Under the pieces are notes generated by a model, which saw only the letters and a list, made by a program, of their open reading frames with translations, did no database searches and was not told the origin of the DNA. 64,000 bases of DNA. Origin: Candidatus Aenigmatarchaeota archaeon (GTDB lineage: Archaea > Aenigmatarchaeota > Aenigmatarchaeia > PWEA01 > JACQIF01). The position numbers were made by a program, and so were the translations under genes. Position 1 is the first letter of the stretch. Every line of letters begins with the position of its first letter. The stretch spans positions 579,018 to 643,017 of the forward strand of contig CP066684.1 of assembly GCA_016432325.1 (NCBI GenBank), in the 5' to 3' direction. This document shows, piece after piece, positions 34,074-41,790 of this stretch.

Positions 34074-35324
34074 ATGTACCGTTTGACAGCAGAAGGCAAG
34101 AAGTATCTTGACAAAGGCCTCCCTGAGATTAATCTCGTTCTCTACGTCCGCGAGAAAGGGCCCACGAACATCAAGCACATACAGAAGGAACTCGATGAGG
34201 CGTCTGTGGCAGTCAACTGGGCCCTGCGCAACAAGTGGATTGAGATGCGCGGGGGCGACGTGCACGTCGTGCAGACGCCGCAGAAGTACGATGTGGAGGA
34301 CGCGCTAAAACTGGTCGAAAAGGGACGTGCGCCGTCCGACGGCCTCTTGCCAACGCTTCTCAAGCGCAGGCTCGTCGAGGAGGTCCGCGAAACGCTCGAG
34401 CACCGCGCGCAGAAGATGGTCGGCAGCGATATCGGCACGCTCACGGAAGACCTAATCAAGACAGGCGCGTGGAAACAGGTCAAGCTCAAGCCGTACAACG
34501 TCGAAGCGGTTGGAAAGCAGATATATCCGGGCAAGCGCCAGCCTTACTTCGCGTTTCTCGCGCAAATCAAGCGCAAGCTTGTCGAGCTCGGCTTCAAGGA
34601 GTACCGCGGCCCTTCCGTGGAACTCGAGTTCTGGAACTTCGATGCGTTATACCAGCCGCAGGGCCATCCGGCGCGCGACTGGACTCAAACATATTCAATG
34701 AAAACTCCGCAAGGCGGCCGCCTGCCTGACAGGAAGGTCGTGAACGCGGTCAAGGCCGCACACGAACGCGGCGGCGACACTGGTTCGACAGGCTGGGGTT
34801 ACTCGTGGAGCGAGGAGCGCGCCGCCCGATTGATGCCAAGGGCGCACGACACGGCCATAACGCCGCGCCTTCTCGTCAGCGGAATCGAAATTCCCGGAAA
34901 GTACTTCAACATCTCGCGCTGCTACAGACCGGACATCATCGACGCCACGCATGCAGTCGAGTTTGACCAGATGGGAGGGATAGTCGTCGACCGCAACGTC
35001 ACACTGCGCCACCTGCTCGGCGTATTGAAAGAGTTCGCCACCGAAGTCACGGGCGTCAAGAAAGTAAAGTTCGTGCCATCGTACTTCCCATTCACTGAAC
35101 CGAGCGTCGAGGCGTTCGGCTATCACGAAGAGCTGGGCTGGATAGAAGTCGGAGGCGCGGGAATATTCCGTCCAGAACTGACGCAACCCCTCGGCATCAA
35201 GGAACCGGTCATCGCGTGGGGCATGGGAATCGGACGGCTCGCGATGCTCACGTACGGAATAAAAGATATCAGATATCTGTTTGCGCAAGATTTGGCGTGG
35301 CTAAGAAAAACTCCTGTAAGGTGA
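34074..35324 (+). CDS. pheS: Phenylalanyl-tRNA synthetase, alpha subunit
   Basis: 416 residues. N-terminal winged-helix-like region (residues 1-75), then the class II core: FKEYRGPSVELEFWNFDALYQPQGHPARD, RCYRPDIIDATHAVEFDQMGG and the C-terminal GWIEVGGAGIFRPEL and WGMGIGRLAML. A TATA, CTTTTATAC, lies about 40 nt upstream of ATG 34074. pheT follows after 4 bp. Confidence 0.97.
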   Translation: MYRLTAEGKKYLDKGLPEINLVLYVREKGPTNIKHIQKELDEASVAVNWALRNKWIEMRGGDVHVVQTPQKYDVEDALKLVEKGRAPSDGLLPTLLKRRLVEEVRETLEHRAQKMVGSDIGTLTEDLIKTGAWKQVKLKPYNVEAVGKQIYPGKRQPYFAFLAQIKRKLVELGFKEYRGPSVELEFWNFDALYQPQGHPARDWTQTYSMKTPQGGRLPDRKVVNAVKAAHERGGDTGSTGWGYSWSEERAARLMPRAHDTAITPRLLVSGIEIPGKYFNISRCYRPDIIDATHAVEFDQMGGIVVDRNVTLRHLLGVLKEFATEVTGVKKVKFVPSYFPFTEPSVEAFGYHEELGWIEVGGAGIFRPELTQPLGIKEPVIAWGMGIGRLAMLTYGIKDIRYLFAQDLAWLRKTPVR

Positions 35325-35328
35325 TTTT

Positions 35329-37005
35329 GTGCCGACCATAGAAGTTTCATACAACGACCTGTGCAAGCTTGTGGGAAAGAAGATTCCTCTCGAAGAGCTG
35401 AAGGAACGCTCGCTTTGGCAGGCGAAAGCCGAGTTTGAGAATGCGACCAAACAGGGAAATTATCTGCGCATGACTCTGAAGCCCGCGGACACGAACCGCC
35501 CGGACCTGTGGAGCGCCGAGGGGATTGCGCGCGTGCTTCGCGCGTACTATGGCAAGGGAGGCCTGCCCCAGTACAAGATGAAACGGTCTGGGATCACAGT
35601 GAAGGCCGACGTGAAGGTCAAGCGCGTGCGCCCTTACACCGTTTGCGCTGTTGTGCGCGGCCTCAAGATAACGGAAGAGGTTCTTTTGCAGTCGATACAA
35701 CTGCAGGAAAAGGTCGCGGGGACATTCGGCCGTGGAAGGCGTGACGTGGCGATAGGAATATACGACCTCTCGCGCATCAAGCCGCCAATCTATTACACCG
35801 CGGCCAAGCCCGATGAACTCGCATTCGTTCCTCTGGAGTTCAAGCAGAAACTGACCCTGCGCGAAATTCTCAAGCAACATCCGAAGGGGAAGGAGTTCGG
35901 GCATCTGCTTGCGGACGCGGAAGAGTATCCCGTATTCATCGACTCGGACGAGAACGTGCTCTCGATGCCTCCCATTGTGAACTCGGACTTCACAGGCAAG
36001 GTCACCACGCAGACAAGGGATGTCTTCATCGAATGTTCGGGTTTCGACATGAAGAGGCTCAAGACTGCTCTCAATATCGTCGCGCTCGCCCTCGCAGACC
36101 GGGGCGGCCGTCTGGAGACCGTCGACGTCTTCATAGAAGGCAAGAAGTTCACGACGCCTGACCTGACTCCGAAACAGATCGAGGTGGACGTAGCGTACGC
36201 CCGCTCGCTCTCGGGTCTCGATTTGAATGCGAAGGAGTTCGCCGCGCTCCTGAAGAAACAGCTCTATGACGTGACGGTCAAGGGCGCCAAGCTCGCCGTC
36301 TCGTATCCGTCCTTCAGACAGGATATCATGCACCCGTGCGACGTCGTCGAAGATGCGATAATCGCCTACGGTTATGAGAATCTTTCTCCGATTGTTGTGC
36401 CTGCAACGACGAAAGGCTCTCTGCATCCGACAGAAGCGTTCACGAGCCGCCTCGAAGAGATTCTTGTCGGATTGGGACTCCAGCAAGTTGCCTCATACAC
36501 GCTCACCAACAAGCGCTTCCTCTTCGAGCGCATGAACGTCGGCCATGCGCCTGTCGCTGAGATTGCGAACCCTCAATCCGAGAACTGGTCATGCTTCCGC
36601 AACTCGCTGCTTCCAAGCATTCTCGAGTTCCTTGCCGCGAACCGCCATGTCGAATATCCGCATGAAGTGTTCGAGATAGGCGACTGCGTTCTTCTGAACG
36701 AAAGTACTGACACAAAGACGCGCGACGTGCGCAAGCTCGCGGTCGCGCTAACGGACGTGACGATCGCGTACGAACGCATCGCCTCGATGCTCGACGCGCT
36801 CATGCGCAACCTCGGGCTGGCGTACGTTTTGAAGCGCTCGCAACACAATTCGTTCACGCCCGACCGCGTCGCGGAGGTCGTCGTCAACGGCCACAGCCTC
36901 GGCTACATCGGCGAAATACATCCGCAGGTCCTGAACAACTGGGGGTTGGAGAAACCGGTGGTTGCGTTCGAGATAGACGTAGACAGGCTCTCTGCCAACA
37001 CCTAG
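35329..37005 (+). CDS. pheT: Phenylalanyl-tRNA synthetase, beta subunit
   Basis: 558 residues, the usual archaeal length. GTG start. DTNRPDLWSAEGIARVL is the B1-like N-terminus, followed by B3/B4 editing-domain and B5 segments, the strand YPSFRQDIMHPCDVVEDAIIAYGYEN, and a catalytic-like C-terminus ending VVAFEIDVDRL. It forms the alpha2beta2 enzyme with PheS. The stop overlaps the convergent aminotransferase gene by 4 bp. Confidence 0.96.
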   Translation: MPTIEVSYNDLCKLVGKKIPLEELKERSLWQAKAEFENATKQGNYLRMTLKPADTNRPDLWSAEGIARVLRAYYGKGGLPQYKMKRSGITVKADVKVKRVRPYTVCAVVRGLKITEEVLLQSIQLQEKVAGTFGRGRRDVAIGIYDLSRIKPPIYYTAAKPDELAFVPLEFKQKLTLREILKQHPKGKEFGHLLADAEEYPVFIDSDENVLSMPPIVNSDFTGKVTTQTRDVFIECSGFDMKRLKTALNIVALALADRGGRLETVDVFIEGKKFTTPDLTPKQIEVDVAYARSLSGLDLNAKEFAALLKKQLYDVTVKGAKLAVSYPSFRQDIMHPCDVVEDAIIAYGYENLSPIVVPATTKGSLHPTEAFTSRLEEILVGLGLQQVASYTLTNKRFLFERMNVGHAPVAEIANPQSENWSCFRNSLLPSILEFLAANRHVEYPHEVFEIGDCVLLNESTDTKTRDVRKLAVALTDVTIAYERIASMLDALMRNLGLAYVLKRSQHNSFTPDRVAEVVVNGHSLGYIGEIHPQVLNNWGLEKPVVAFEIDVDRLSANT

Positions 37006-38360
37006 ACAATGCTCGTTCTCGGAACCGTCGCGTCCTCTATTGCGTCCTCCACTGCCCACAGGGTGTGTTTCAGGTCCGCGGGCGCGTGCGAATAGCAAAC
37101 GAACATCGGTTCTTCGTTGTCCTCGTCGACCATCACGCCGCGCCTCAGGAGTTCGTAGTGGAAACGCGCGTAGAGTTCCTGATCCACGCGCTGCAGATCC
37201 CTGTATTCCGTAACGGACTCGTCGGTGAACATGAACTGGAACATCTGCGGGAAGCCCTGCACCTCGCATGATATGTCACGGTCCTTGAAGACGCGGCCGA
37301 TGCCTTTCATGAGCTTGGAACCATACGCCTTTATCCTGTCGTGCACCGGGTGCTTCCTGAGAATGTTCAGGGTCGTTATCGCCGCAGTAAGCGATATCGG
37401 GTTTGCCGAATACGTGCCGCCGTGCGCCACTTTCATGGGCCCGACGACGCCCATCGTGTCGGCTTTGCCCGCTATGGCTGCAACAGGGTAGCCGTTGCCC
37501 AGGGATTTCGAATATGTCGCCAAGTCAGGAGTAACCTTGAAGAGCTGTTGCGCGCCGCCGTGCGTTATGCGGAAGCCTGTCTTGACTTCGTCGAATATCA
37601 AAACAATGTTGTACTTGTCGCACAGCTCGCGCAGGTGTTTCAGGAATCCGGCGGCAGGCGGTATGACGGCCGCGTTGCCCATTATCGGCTCCAGTATTAT
37701 CGCGGCTAGTTCTTTGTGGTGTTCTCGCACGGCCGTCTCGACGCCGACAAAGTCATTCCAGCGTTCGACGAGCACAAGCTCCCGAATGGAGGAGGGTATC
37801 CCGTCAGACGCCTCTATGGGCTGTGCCGTGGGCTGCAGCTTTTCGAATGGAGTGTCCGTGCTGAACAGCACGTAATCATGCGCGCCGTGATAGTGGCCCT
37901 CGAACTTCAGAATCTTGTCCTTCTTGGTGAACGCGCGGGCGATGCGTATGGCAGTCATAGTGGCTTCTGTTCCAGAATTGGCGAAGCGAACCTGCTCTGC
38001 GCACGGCACGAGCTTGCACATCAGTTCGGCGAGCGTTATCTCCAGCTCGTTGGCCAGCGCATAGACCTCGCCTCTAAGCGAGGCCTTCATTACCGCGTCG
38101 TTGACAGGCTTGTACGCGTGTCCCAGAATGACGGGCCCGTATCCCAGGCGATAGTCGACGTACTCGTTGTTGTCGACGTCCCAGATATGCGAGCCGCGCG
38201 CGTGGTCTATGAATATGGAGCAGGGCATGTACGTCGGGCATACAGTGCGCCAGAGGCGAGCGTTGGACGAGACGCCGAAGGGTATGTGTTCGAGCGCACG
38301 CTGGTAGAGAGCGTAAGAACGGTCGAAATCCAGCTTGCGCGCGCGTACGGGCAGGACCAT
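37002..38360 (-). CDS. Class III aminotransferase, glutamate-1-semialdehyde aminomutase-like
   Basis: 452 residues from ATG 38360. NSGTEATMTAIRIARAFTKKDKILKFEGHYHG and IFDEVKTGFR are PLP-fold signatures, and the internal-aldimine Lys is in ATYSKSLGNGYPVAA. These features are closest to HemL-type enzymes. No other tetrapyrrole gene is nearby, so it could instead act on another amino ketone or aldehyde. It is divergent from the GABA-type aminotransferase at 38398. Confidence 0.85.
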   Translation of the reverse strand: MVLPVRARKLDFDRSYALYQRALEHIPFGVSSNARLWRTVCPTYMPCSIFIDHARGSHIWDVDNNEYVDYRLGYGPVILGHAYKPVNDAVMKASLRGEVYALANELEITLAELMCKLVPCAEQVRFANSGTEATMTAIRIARAFTKKDKILKFEGHYHGAHDYVLFSTDTPFEKLQPTAQPIEASDGIPSSIRELVLVERWNDFVGVETAVREHHKELAAIILEPIMGNAAVIPPAAGFLKHLRELCDKYNIVLIFDEVKTGFRITHGGAQQLFKVTPDLATYSKSLGNGYPVAAIAGKADTMGVVGPMKVAHGGTYSANPISLTAAITTLNILRKHPVHDRIKAYGSKLMKGIGRVFKDRDISCEVQGFPQMFQFMFTDESVTEYRDLQRVDQELYARFHYELLRRGVMVDEDNEEPMFVCYSHAPADLKHTLWAVEDAIEDATVPRTSIV

Positions 38361-38366
38361 AAGCAA

Positions 38367-38390
38367 CGTTTAAGTTCAGCCGATATATAA
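38367..38390. promoter_or_regulatory. Interleaved divergent promoters
   Basis: GTTTAAGTT (38367-38375) is 27 nt before ATG 38398 on the plus strand, and TATATAAT (38383-38390) is 26 nt before ATG 38360 on the minus strand. Each TATA lies between the other's box and start, within only 37 bp. Confidence 0.6.
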
Positions 38391-38397
38391 TCTCTTC

Positions 38398-39714
38398 ATG
38401 GCCACGCGTTTCGTCTGCAAGCCTCCGGGGCCGCGCGCACGTGAATGGATAAAGCGAGATACACGTGTAGTCGGTCCGTCGTATCCGCGCGAGTTCGACT
38501 TCGTTTTCGAGCGCGGCCGCGGCATGTACCTGTGGGACGTTGACGGTCGCAGGCATCTCGACTTCGCGGCCGGAATAGCGGTGAACAACATCGGCCACGA
38601 CAATCCGGATGTCGTCCGCGCGGTCAAGGCGCAGCTGCGCAAAGGCATCCACGCGGGCTTTCTCGACATGTACGCGCGTCTGCCCGTGGAGTTCTGCGAA
38701 ACGCTTCTGGAACACATGCCCGCTCCGTTGAACAAAGGCCGCGTCTTCCTGTCCAACTCGGGAACCGAATCCGTCGAGGCGGCATACAAGATGGTCAAGT
38801 GGACGACGCACGCGCCGTACGTGCACTCGTTCGCAGGCGCATTCCACGGCAGGACCATGGGCGCTCTATCGCTGACGAACACCGCAAGCAAGGTTCAGAA
38901 AGAAGGGTTTGAACCGTTCCTGCCAGCGCGCCATTCGCCGTTCTGCAACCCCTATCGCGCGCCCTGCGGCGTCTCGCATGACTGTGTCAACGGATGCCTT
39001 CACCTCTTCGAGCGCGCGATAAAGGACGGGCAGGTCGGGGCCGTTTTTATGGAGCCTGTGCAGGGCGAAGGCGGTTACGTCGTTCCTCCGCGCGAGTTCG
39101 TCAAAGGCGTGCGCGAGGCGTGCAACAGGCACGGCGTCTATCTCGTTTCCGATGAGGTGCAGGCGGGCTGCTATCGCACAGGAAGGTTCTTGTCCATAGA
39201 GAACTTCGGCGTGCGCGCTGATGTCGCCTGCATTTCGAAGGCGATTGGAGGCGGCGTTCCTCTCGCCGCGACTGTGTCGATTCCAGAGCTTCAGCAATGG
39301 CATCCGGGCGCTCACGCGAACACGTTCGGCGGAAATCTTCTGGCGTGCGCCGCGGGGATTGCCGCATTGAAGTTCATGCGCCGCGAGCGGCTGGGCGAAA
39401 ACGCCAAACGCATCGGCGCGTACATGCTCAAGCGCTTGGAGAAGATGAAGAATCGTTACGAAATAATAGGAGACGTGCGCGGCCTTGGCCTGATGATAGG
39501 CATCGAATTGGTCAAGGACAGGAAGACAAAGGAACCGGCAGTGGATGCGCGGCACGCGGTTCTGTGCGACGCAACAGGCAAGGGTCTCGTGCTGCTGCCC
39601 GCCGGTGAATCTACGATACGCATCTGCCCGCCATTGATAATCACGAAGAAGCAGGCTGACACGGGCTTGGATATTTTGGAGAGTTGTTTTGAGGATTTAC
39701 GGGGCGCGCTATAA
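38398..39714 (+). CDS. Class III aminotransferase, 4-aminobutyrate/ornithine type
   Basis: 438 residues. FLSNSGTESVEAAYKMVKW and FAGAFHGRTMGALSLT start the PLP site, VSDEVQAGCYRTGRF holds the Asp that pairs with the pyridine N, and CISKAIGGGVPLAATV the Schiff-base Lys. It resembles archaeal GabT-like enzymes. Together with two aldehyde dehydrogenases in the window it could feed GABA or putrescine carbon into succinate; this is inference. Confidence 0.85.
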   Translation: MATRFVCKPPGPRAREWIKRDTRVVGPSYPREFDFVFERGRGMYLWDVDGRRHLDFAAGIAVNNIGHDNPDVVRAVKAQLRKGIHAGFLDMYARLPVEFCETLLEHMPAPLNKGRVFLSNSGTESVEAAYKMVKWTTHAPYVHSFAGAFHGRTMGALSLTNTASKVQKEGFEPFLPARHSPFCNPYRAPCGVSHDCVNGCLHLFERAIKDGQVGAVFMEPVQGEGGYVVPPREFVKGVREACNRHGVYLVSDEVQAGCYRTGRFLSIENFGVRADVACISKAIGGGVPLAATVSIPELQQWHPGAHANTFGGNLLACAAGIAALKFMRRERLGENAKRIGAYMLKRLEKMKNRYEIIGDVRGLGLMIGIELVKDRKTKEPAVDARHAVLCDATGKGLVLLPAGESTIRICPPLIITKKQADTGLDILESCFEDLRGAL

Positions 39715-39736
39715 CAGGGAATGAATTTTTACTCAT

Positions 39737-40543
39737 TTATTCCAATCTAGAGAGGATATCATCTATTCCCCTGAGGCCTTCGTCGATCTGGCTTCTGTAT
39801 CGTTTCAGTTCAGCGACAGCCTCTTCATCCAAAACGCGCGGTCTTGGAACATCGGTTCCAAGCCTCGAAACTTCGTTTCGAGACGTCGCAGGTTGCGCAG
39901 CAACCTTTCCGGACTCCTGTCCGGAATACTCGGAACCCCGGGTTCCGAGATGCTCTGACCTACGGCACGCACGACCACCAACGTCCGAGTACCTGCCGTC
40001 AGGCCCACAGTGCGCGTCGACGTAGAAGGGCCCGCCGACGTCGAGGCTGAGGCCCCGAAGCACGGGCCTAAAGCCTTCTTTGTCGCCCAAGAAATATGAA
40101 GCGTCCTGGCCGAACCTTGCGACCGCATCTTCTCTGTCGCCTGTTTTCGTAGGAACGCCAAGAGTAGGATGATAATCGAGTCCCCAGCCGTCTTCAGGCA
40201 TTCGGACTTTCGTGCGTACGCCGCCCTCGACTTCCCAAGTGTCGCCGTCACTAACGAGACGCGCTACTTCGTGGACGTACTTGCCGTCTTCCCACGCGGT
40301 CGAGGTCCACTCGCCGCAACTGCGCTGGGCGTAAACGGCTTGTTTGAACGGTTGAGAAGTATCGAAAGCGTGGCGCAGTTGACCAAGCGTCGGAACGCCG
40401 CGGGCTTGGTGCTCTACGGTCGTTAGATAACAACCGTTTTGCTGTGGAAACTCTATCTGGTTGGCGAGTTCGAAGGCTGGAATGACCGTTTTACCGCCAA
40501 CTATTTTAGGTTCTATGCGTAGCATCTGAAGTGATGTTGCCAT
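39737..40543 (-). CDS. Uncharacterised protein containing an in-frame palindrome array
   Basis: 268 residues. The N-terminal two thirds form an unrecognised domain (IEFPQQNGCYLTTVEHQARGVPTLGQL, RSCGEWTSTAWEDGKYVHEV, DGWGLDYHPTLG), with two Trp/Gly-rich segments. Residues about 199-234 are encoded by five consecutive hairpins (39843-39949) yet remain in frame. A short helix (EELKRYRSQIDEGLRGIDDIL-like) ends the protein. The hairpin-encoded part is low in hydrophobic residues and is probably a disordered linker. The start ATG is 40543. Confidence 0.65.
   Translation of the reverse strand: MATSLQMLRIEPKIVGGKTVIPAFELANQIEFPQQNGCYLTTVEHQARGVPTLGQLRHAFDTSQPFKQAVYAQRSCGEWTSTAWEDGKYVHEVARLVSDGDTWEVEGGVRTKVRMPEDGWGLDYHPTLGVPTKTGDREDAVARFGQDASYFLGDKEGFRPVLRGLSLDVGGPFYVDAHCGPDGRYSDVGGRACRRSEHLGTRGSEYSGQESGKVAAQPATSRNEVSRLGTDVPRPRVLDEEAVAELKRYRSQIDEGLRGIDDILSRLE
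39843..39949. repeat. Array of five palindromic hairpins inside a CDS
   Basis: CTTGGAAC-ATCG-GTTCCAAG (39843-39862), CTCGAAAC-TTC-GTTTCGAG (39864-39882), AGGTTGC-GCA-GCAACCT (39890-39906), TTCCGGAC-TCCT-GTCCGGAA (39907-39926) and CTCGGAACC-CCG-GGTTCCGAG (39929-39949). All stems are perfect, the loops are 3-4 nt, and the spacing is 0-7 nt. Confidence 0.92.
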
Positions 40544-40607
40544 ACCATTTCTAACGGTAGTTAACTATTTAAGCTCGTTGGGGTTCACTACCTATCAATG
40601 AGCACGA

Positions 40608-40877
40608 TTAGCCAAGCGCCTCGTCAATCGCCTCCTTCAAATCTTCCTTTGAAGTGACGCCGACCCACTGGCGCACAATCGCCCCGTTCTTCTCCAGAAT
40701 CAGAGTAGGAATCGACATCACGCCGTACTTGCCCGCCTCTTCGATATTCTCATCGACGTTTATCTCCTCGAACTTGACTTTCTTCTTGTACTCTTCCTCA
40801 AGCTCCTTGACTATCGGCGTTTGCACGCGGCAAGGACCGCACCACGGCGCCCAGAAGTCTTTGAGAGTTACCGTCAT
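40608..40877 (-). CDS. trxA: Thioredoxin
   Basis: 89 residues, a short form. VTLKDFWAPWCGPCRVQ carries the WCGPC redox site, followed by INVDENIEEAGKYGVMSIPTLIL with the cis-Pro, and the C-terminal VTSKEDLKEAIDEAL helix. It is a general dithiol reductant. The first beta strand and helix of longer thioredoxins are shortened. Confidence 0.93.
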   Translation of the reverse strand: MTVTLKDFWAPWCGPCRVQTPIVKELEEEYKKKVKFEEINVDENIEEAGKYGVMSIPTLILEKNGAIVRQWVGVTSKEDLKEAIDEALG

Positions 40878-40934
40878 TGATTCACCCGAAACATAGTCCG
40901 CACTAATCGTTTATAAAAGCCGGAAACCCGGACT

Positions 40935-41237
40935 TCAGTAAGTCGCCGCGGCCTTCTCGTCCTTCTCTTCCCCGGACCCCAGCAGCTGGTTCGCTATCGG
41001 CTTGATTATCACGATGTCTCCGACGCTCTGAACCATCTGGTACGGCACTACTATTCCTCTCTTGCCGCCAAGCGACTGAGCAAGCGGCGAGCCGCGAGCT
41101 GCTTCTATCACAAGCGACTTGAGGCGGAACTTGACAAGGTCGACTTTTACGTCGGTTATCTTGCCGTAATAGTCTCCGCGGGCCGTGAAGACGTCCTTGC
41201 TAAATACTTCAGAAACGTTTTTCACGTTTACAGCCAT
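40935..41237 (-). CDS. PRC-barrel domain protein
   Basis: 100 residues from ATG 41237. The beta-barrel has FTARGDYYGKITDVKVDLVKFR, KSLVIEA, RGIVVPYQMVQSVGDIVII. PRC-barrel proteins act in RNA processing or as small docking modules. The gene has a real leader: a minus TATA (around 41310-41319), an inverted repeat, then a strong GGAGGT ribosome site 9 nt before ATG. This is unlike the mostly leaderless genes around it, and suggests high expression. Confidence 0.8.
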   Translation of the reverse strand: MAVNVKNVSEVFSKDVFTARGDYYGKITDVKVDLVKFRLKSLVIEAARGSPLAQSLGGKRGIVVPYQMVQSVGDIVIIKPIANQLLGSGEEKDEKAAATY

Positions 41238-41385
41238 TTCCAAATTACCTCCTACTGTTTCTCTCCCTTTACAGCCAGTTCCAGTGGCTGGTTCTAATGG
41301 CCCCGGGAGATATATAAACGTTTAGCGCTTCGTGCCGTTTAAATGCGCGTGGCCGCGCGTGACGTTCGTTTGCGTTCTCCTGTTG

Positions 41386-41395
41386 CTTTTAAGTA
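41386..41395 (+). promoter_or_regulatory. TATA box of tRNA-Ser
   Basis: CTTTTAAGTA is centred 28 nt before G1 of tRNA-Ser. Confidence 0.65.
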
Positions 41396-41418
41396 ACTAT
41401 TCGCAAAATTAAGCTTGA

Positions 41419-41660
41419 GCTGGGGTAGCAAAGCTTGGTATGCGCCTTTTTGGGCATCTCGGAATGGAACATTCCGAGTTTTCGGACGCGGTCCGAAAAC
41501 GTCCGCCCAAAAACCCGCGGGAAAAATACGCTCCCGCAAGCGACCAACTGCGCCGGATTGCTAATCCGGTGGGCGCAAGCCCGCGCGAGTTCAAGCGCCT
41601 TTTTGCTGCGGCAAAAACCCGCGGGAAAAACGGCACGAACGAATCTCGTCCCCAGCGCCA
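41419..41660 (+). tRNA. tRNA-Ser (GCT) with two introns, CCA encoded
   Basis: The acceptor GCTGGGG pairs with CCCCAGC, discriminator G and encoded CCA. The anticodon arm is CCGGA-TTGCTAA-TCCGG (anticodon GCT), with class II variable arm GGGC-GCAA-GCCC and T-stem GCGAG/CTCGT. Intron 1 (about 41441-41548, 108 nt) lies at the D-arm/anticodon-stem border, and its boundaries can slide over a TGCGCC direct repeat at both ends. Intron 2 (about 41593-41640, 48 nt) interrupts the T-loop, leaving TTC+GAAT. Both introns contain the GCGCCTTTTTG...CAAAAACCCGCGGG core. Exact splice points need the bulge-helix-bulge folding. Confidence 0.88.
41447..41513 (+). repeat. Nested hairpins inside tRNA-Ser intron 1
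   Basis: The outer stem TTTTTGGGC/GCCCAAAAA (41447-41455, 41505-41513) encloses two perfect inner hairpins, CTCGGAATG-GAA-CATTCCGAG (41458-41478) and TTTTCGGAC-GCG-GTCCGAAAA (41479-41499), with no gap between them. The sister intron in the T-loop has the same outer stem with only a 4-nt loop, so the inner hairpins look like insertions. Confidence 0.85.
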
Positions 41661-41723
41661 AAAGCCTTTTACGAAAAAGCTTTGGCAAGAATATGTTACG
41701 CGCGCACAGGCAGGCCGCAACCG

Positions 41724-41733
41724 CTTTTATATC
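41724..41733 (+). promoter_or_regulatory. TATA box of the Cache-HAMP gene
   Basis: CTTTTATATC predicts transcription from about 41754, where a short ATG frame (17 codons) begins. The G9 run at 41777-41785 follows, just ahead of the real ATG at 41791, and acts as a ribosome-binding site. Confidence 0.5.
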
Positions 41734-41790
41734 CTAGGCCGCACGAGAGAAACATGAACTTATGGATGCCACAAACGGGGGGGGGTTCGC

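Noticed and set aside
39843-39949. CRISPR-like array
   Set aside because: The palindromes differ from each other, there are no spacers of uniform length, no cas genes are in the window, and the region is in frame within a gene.
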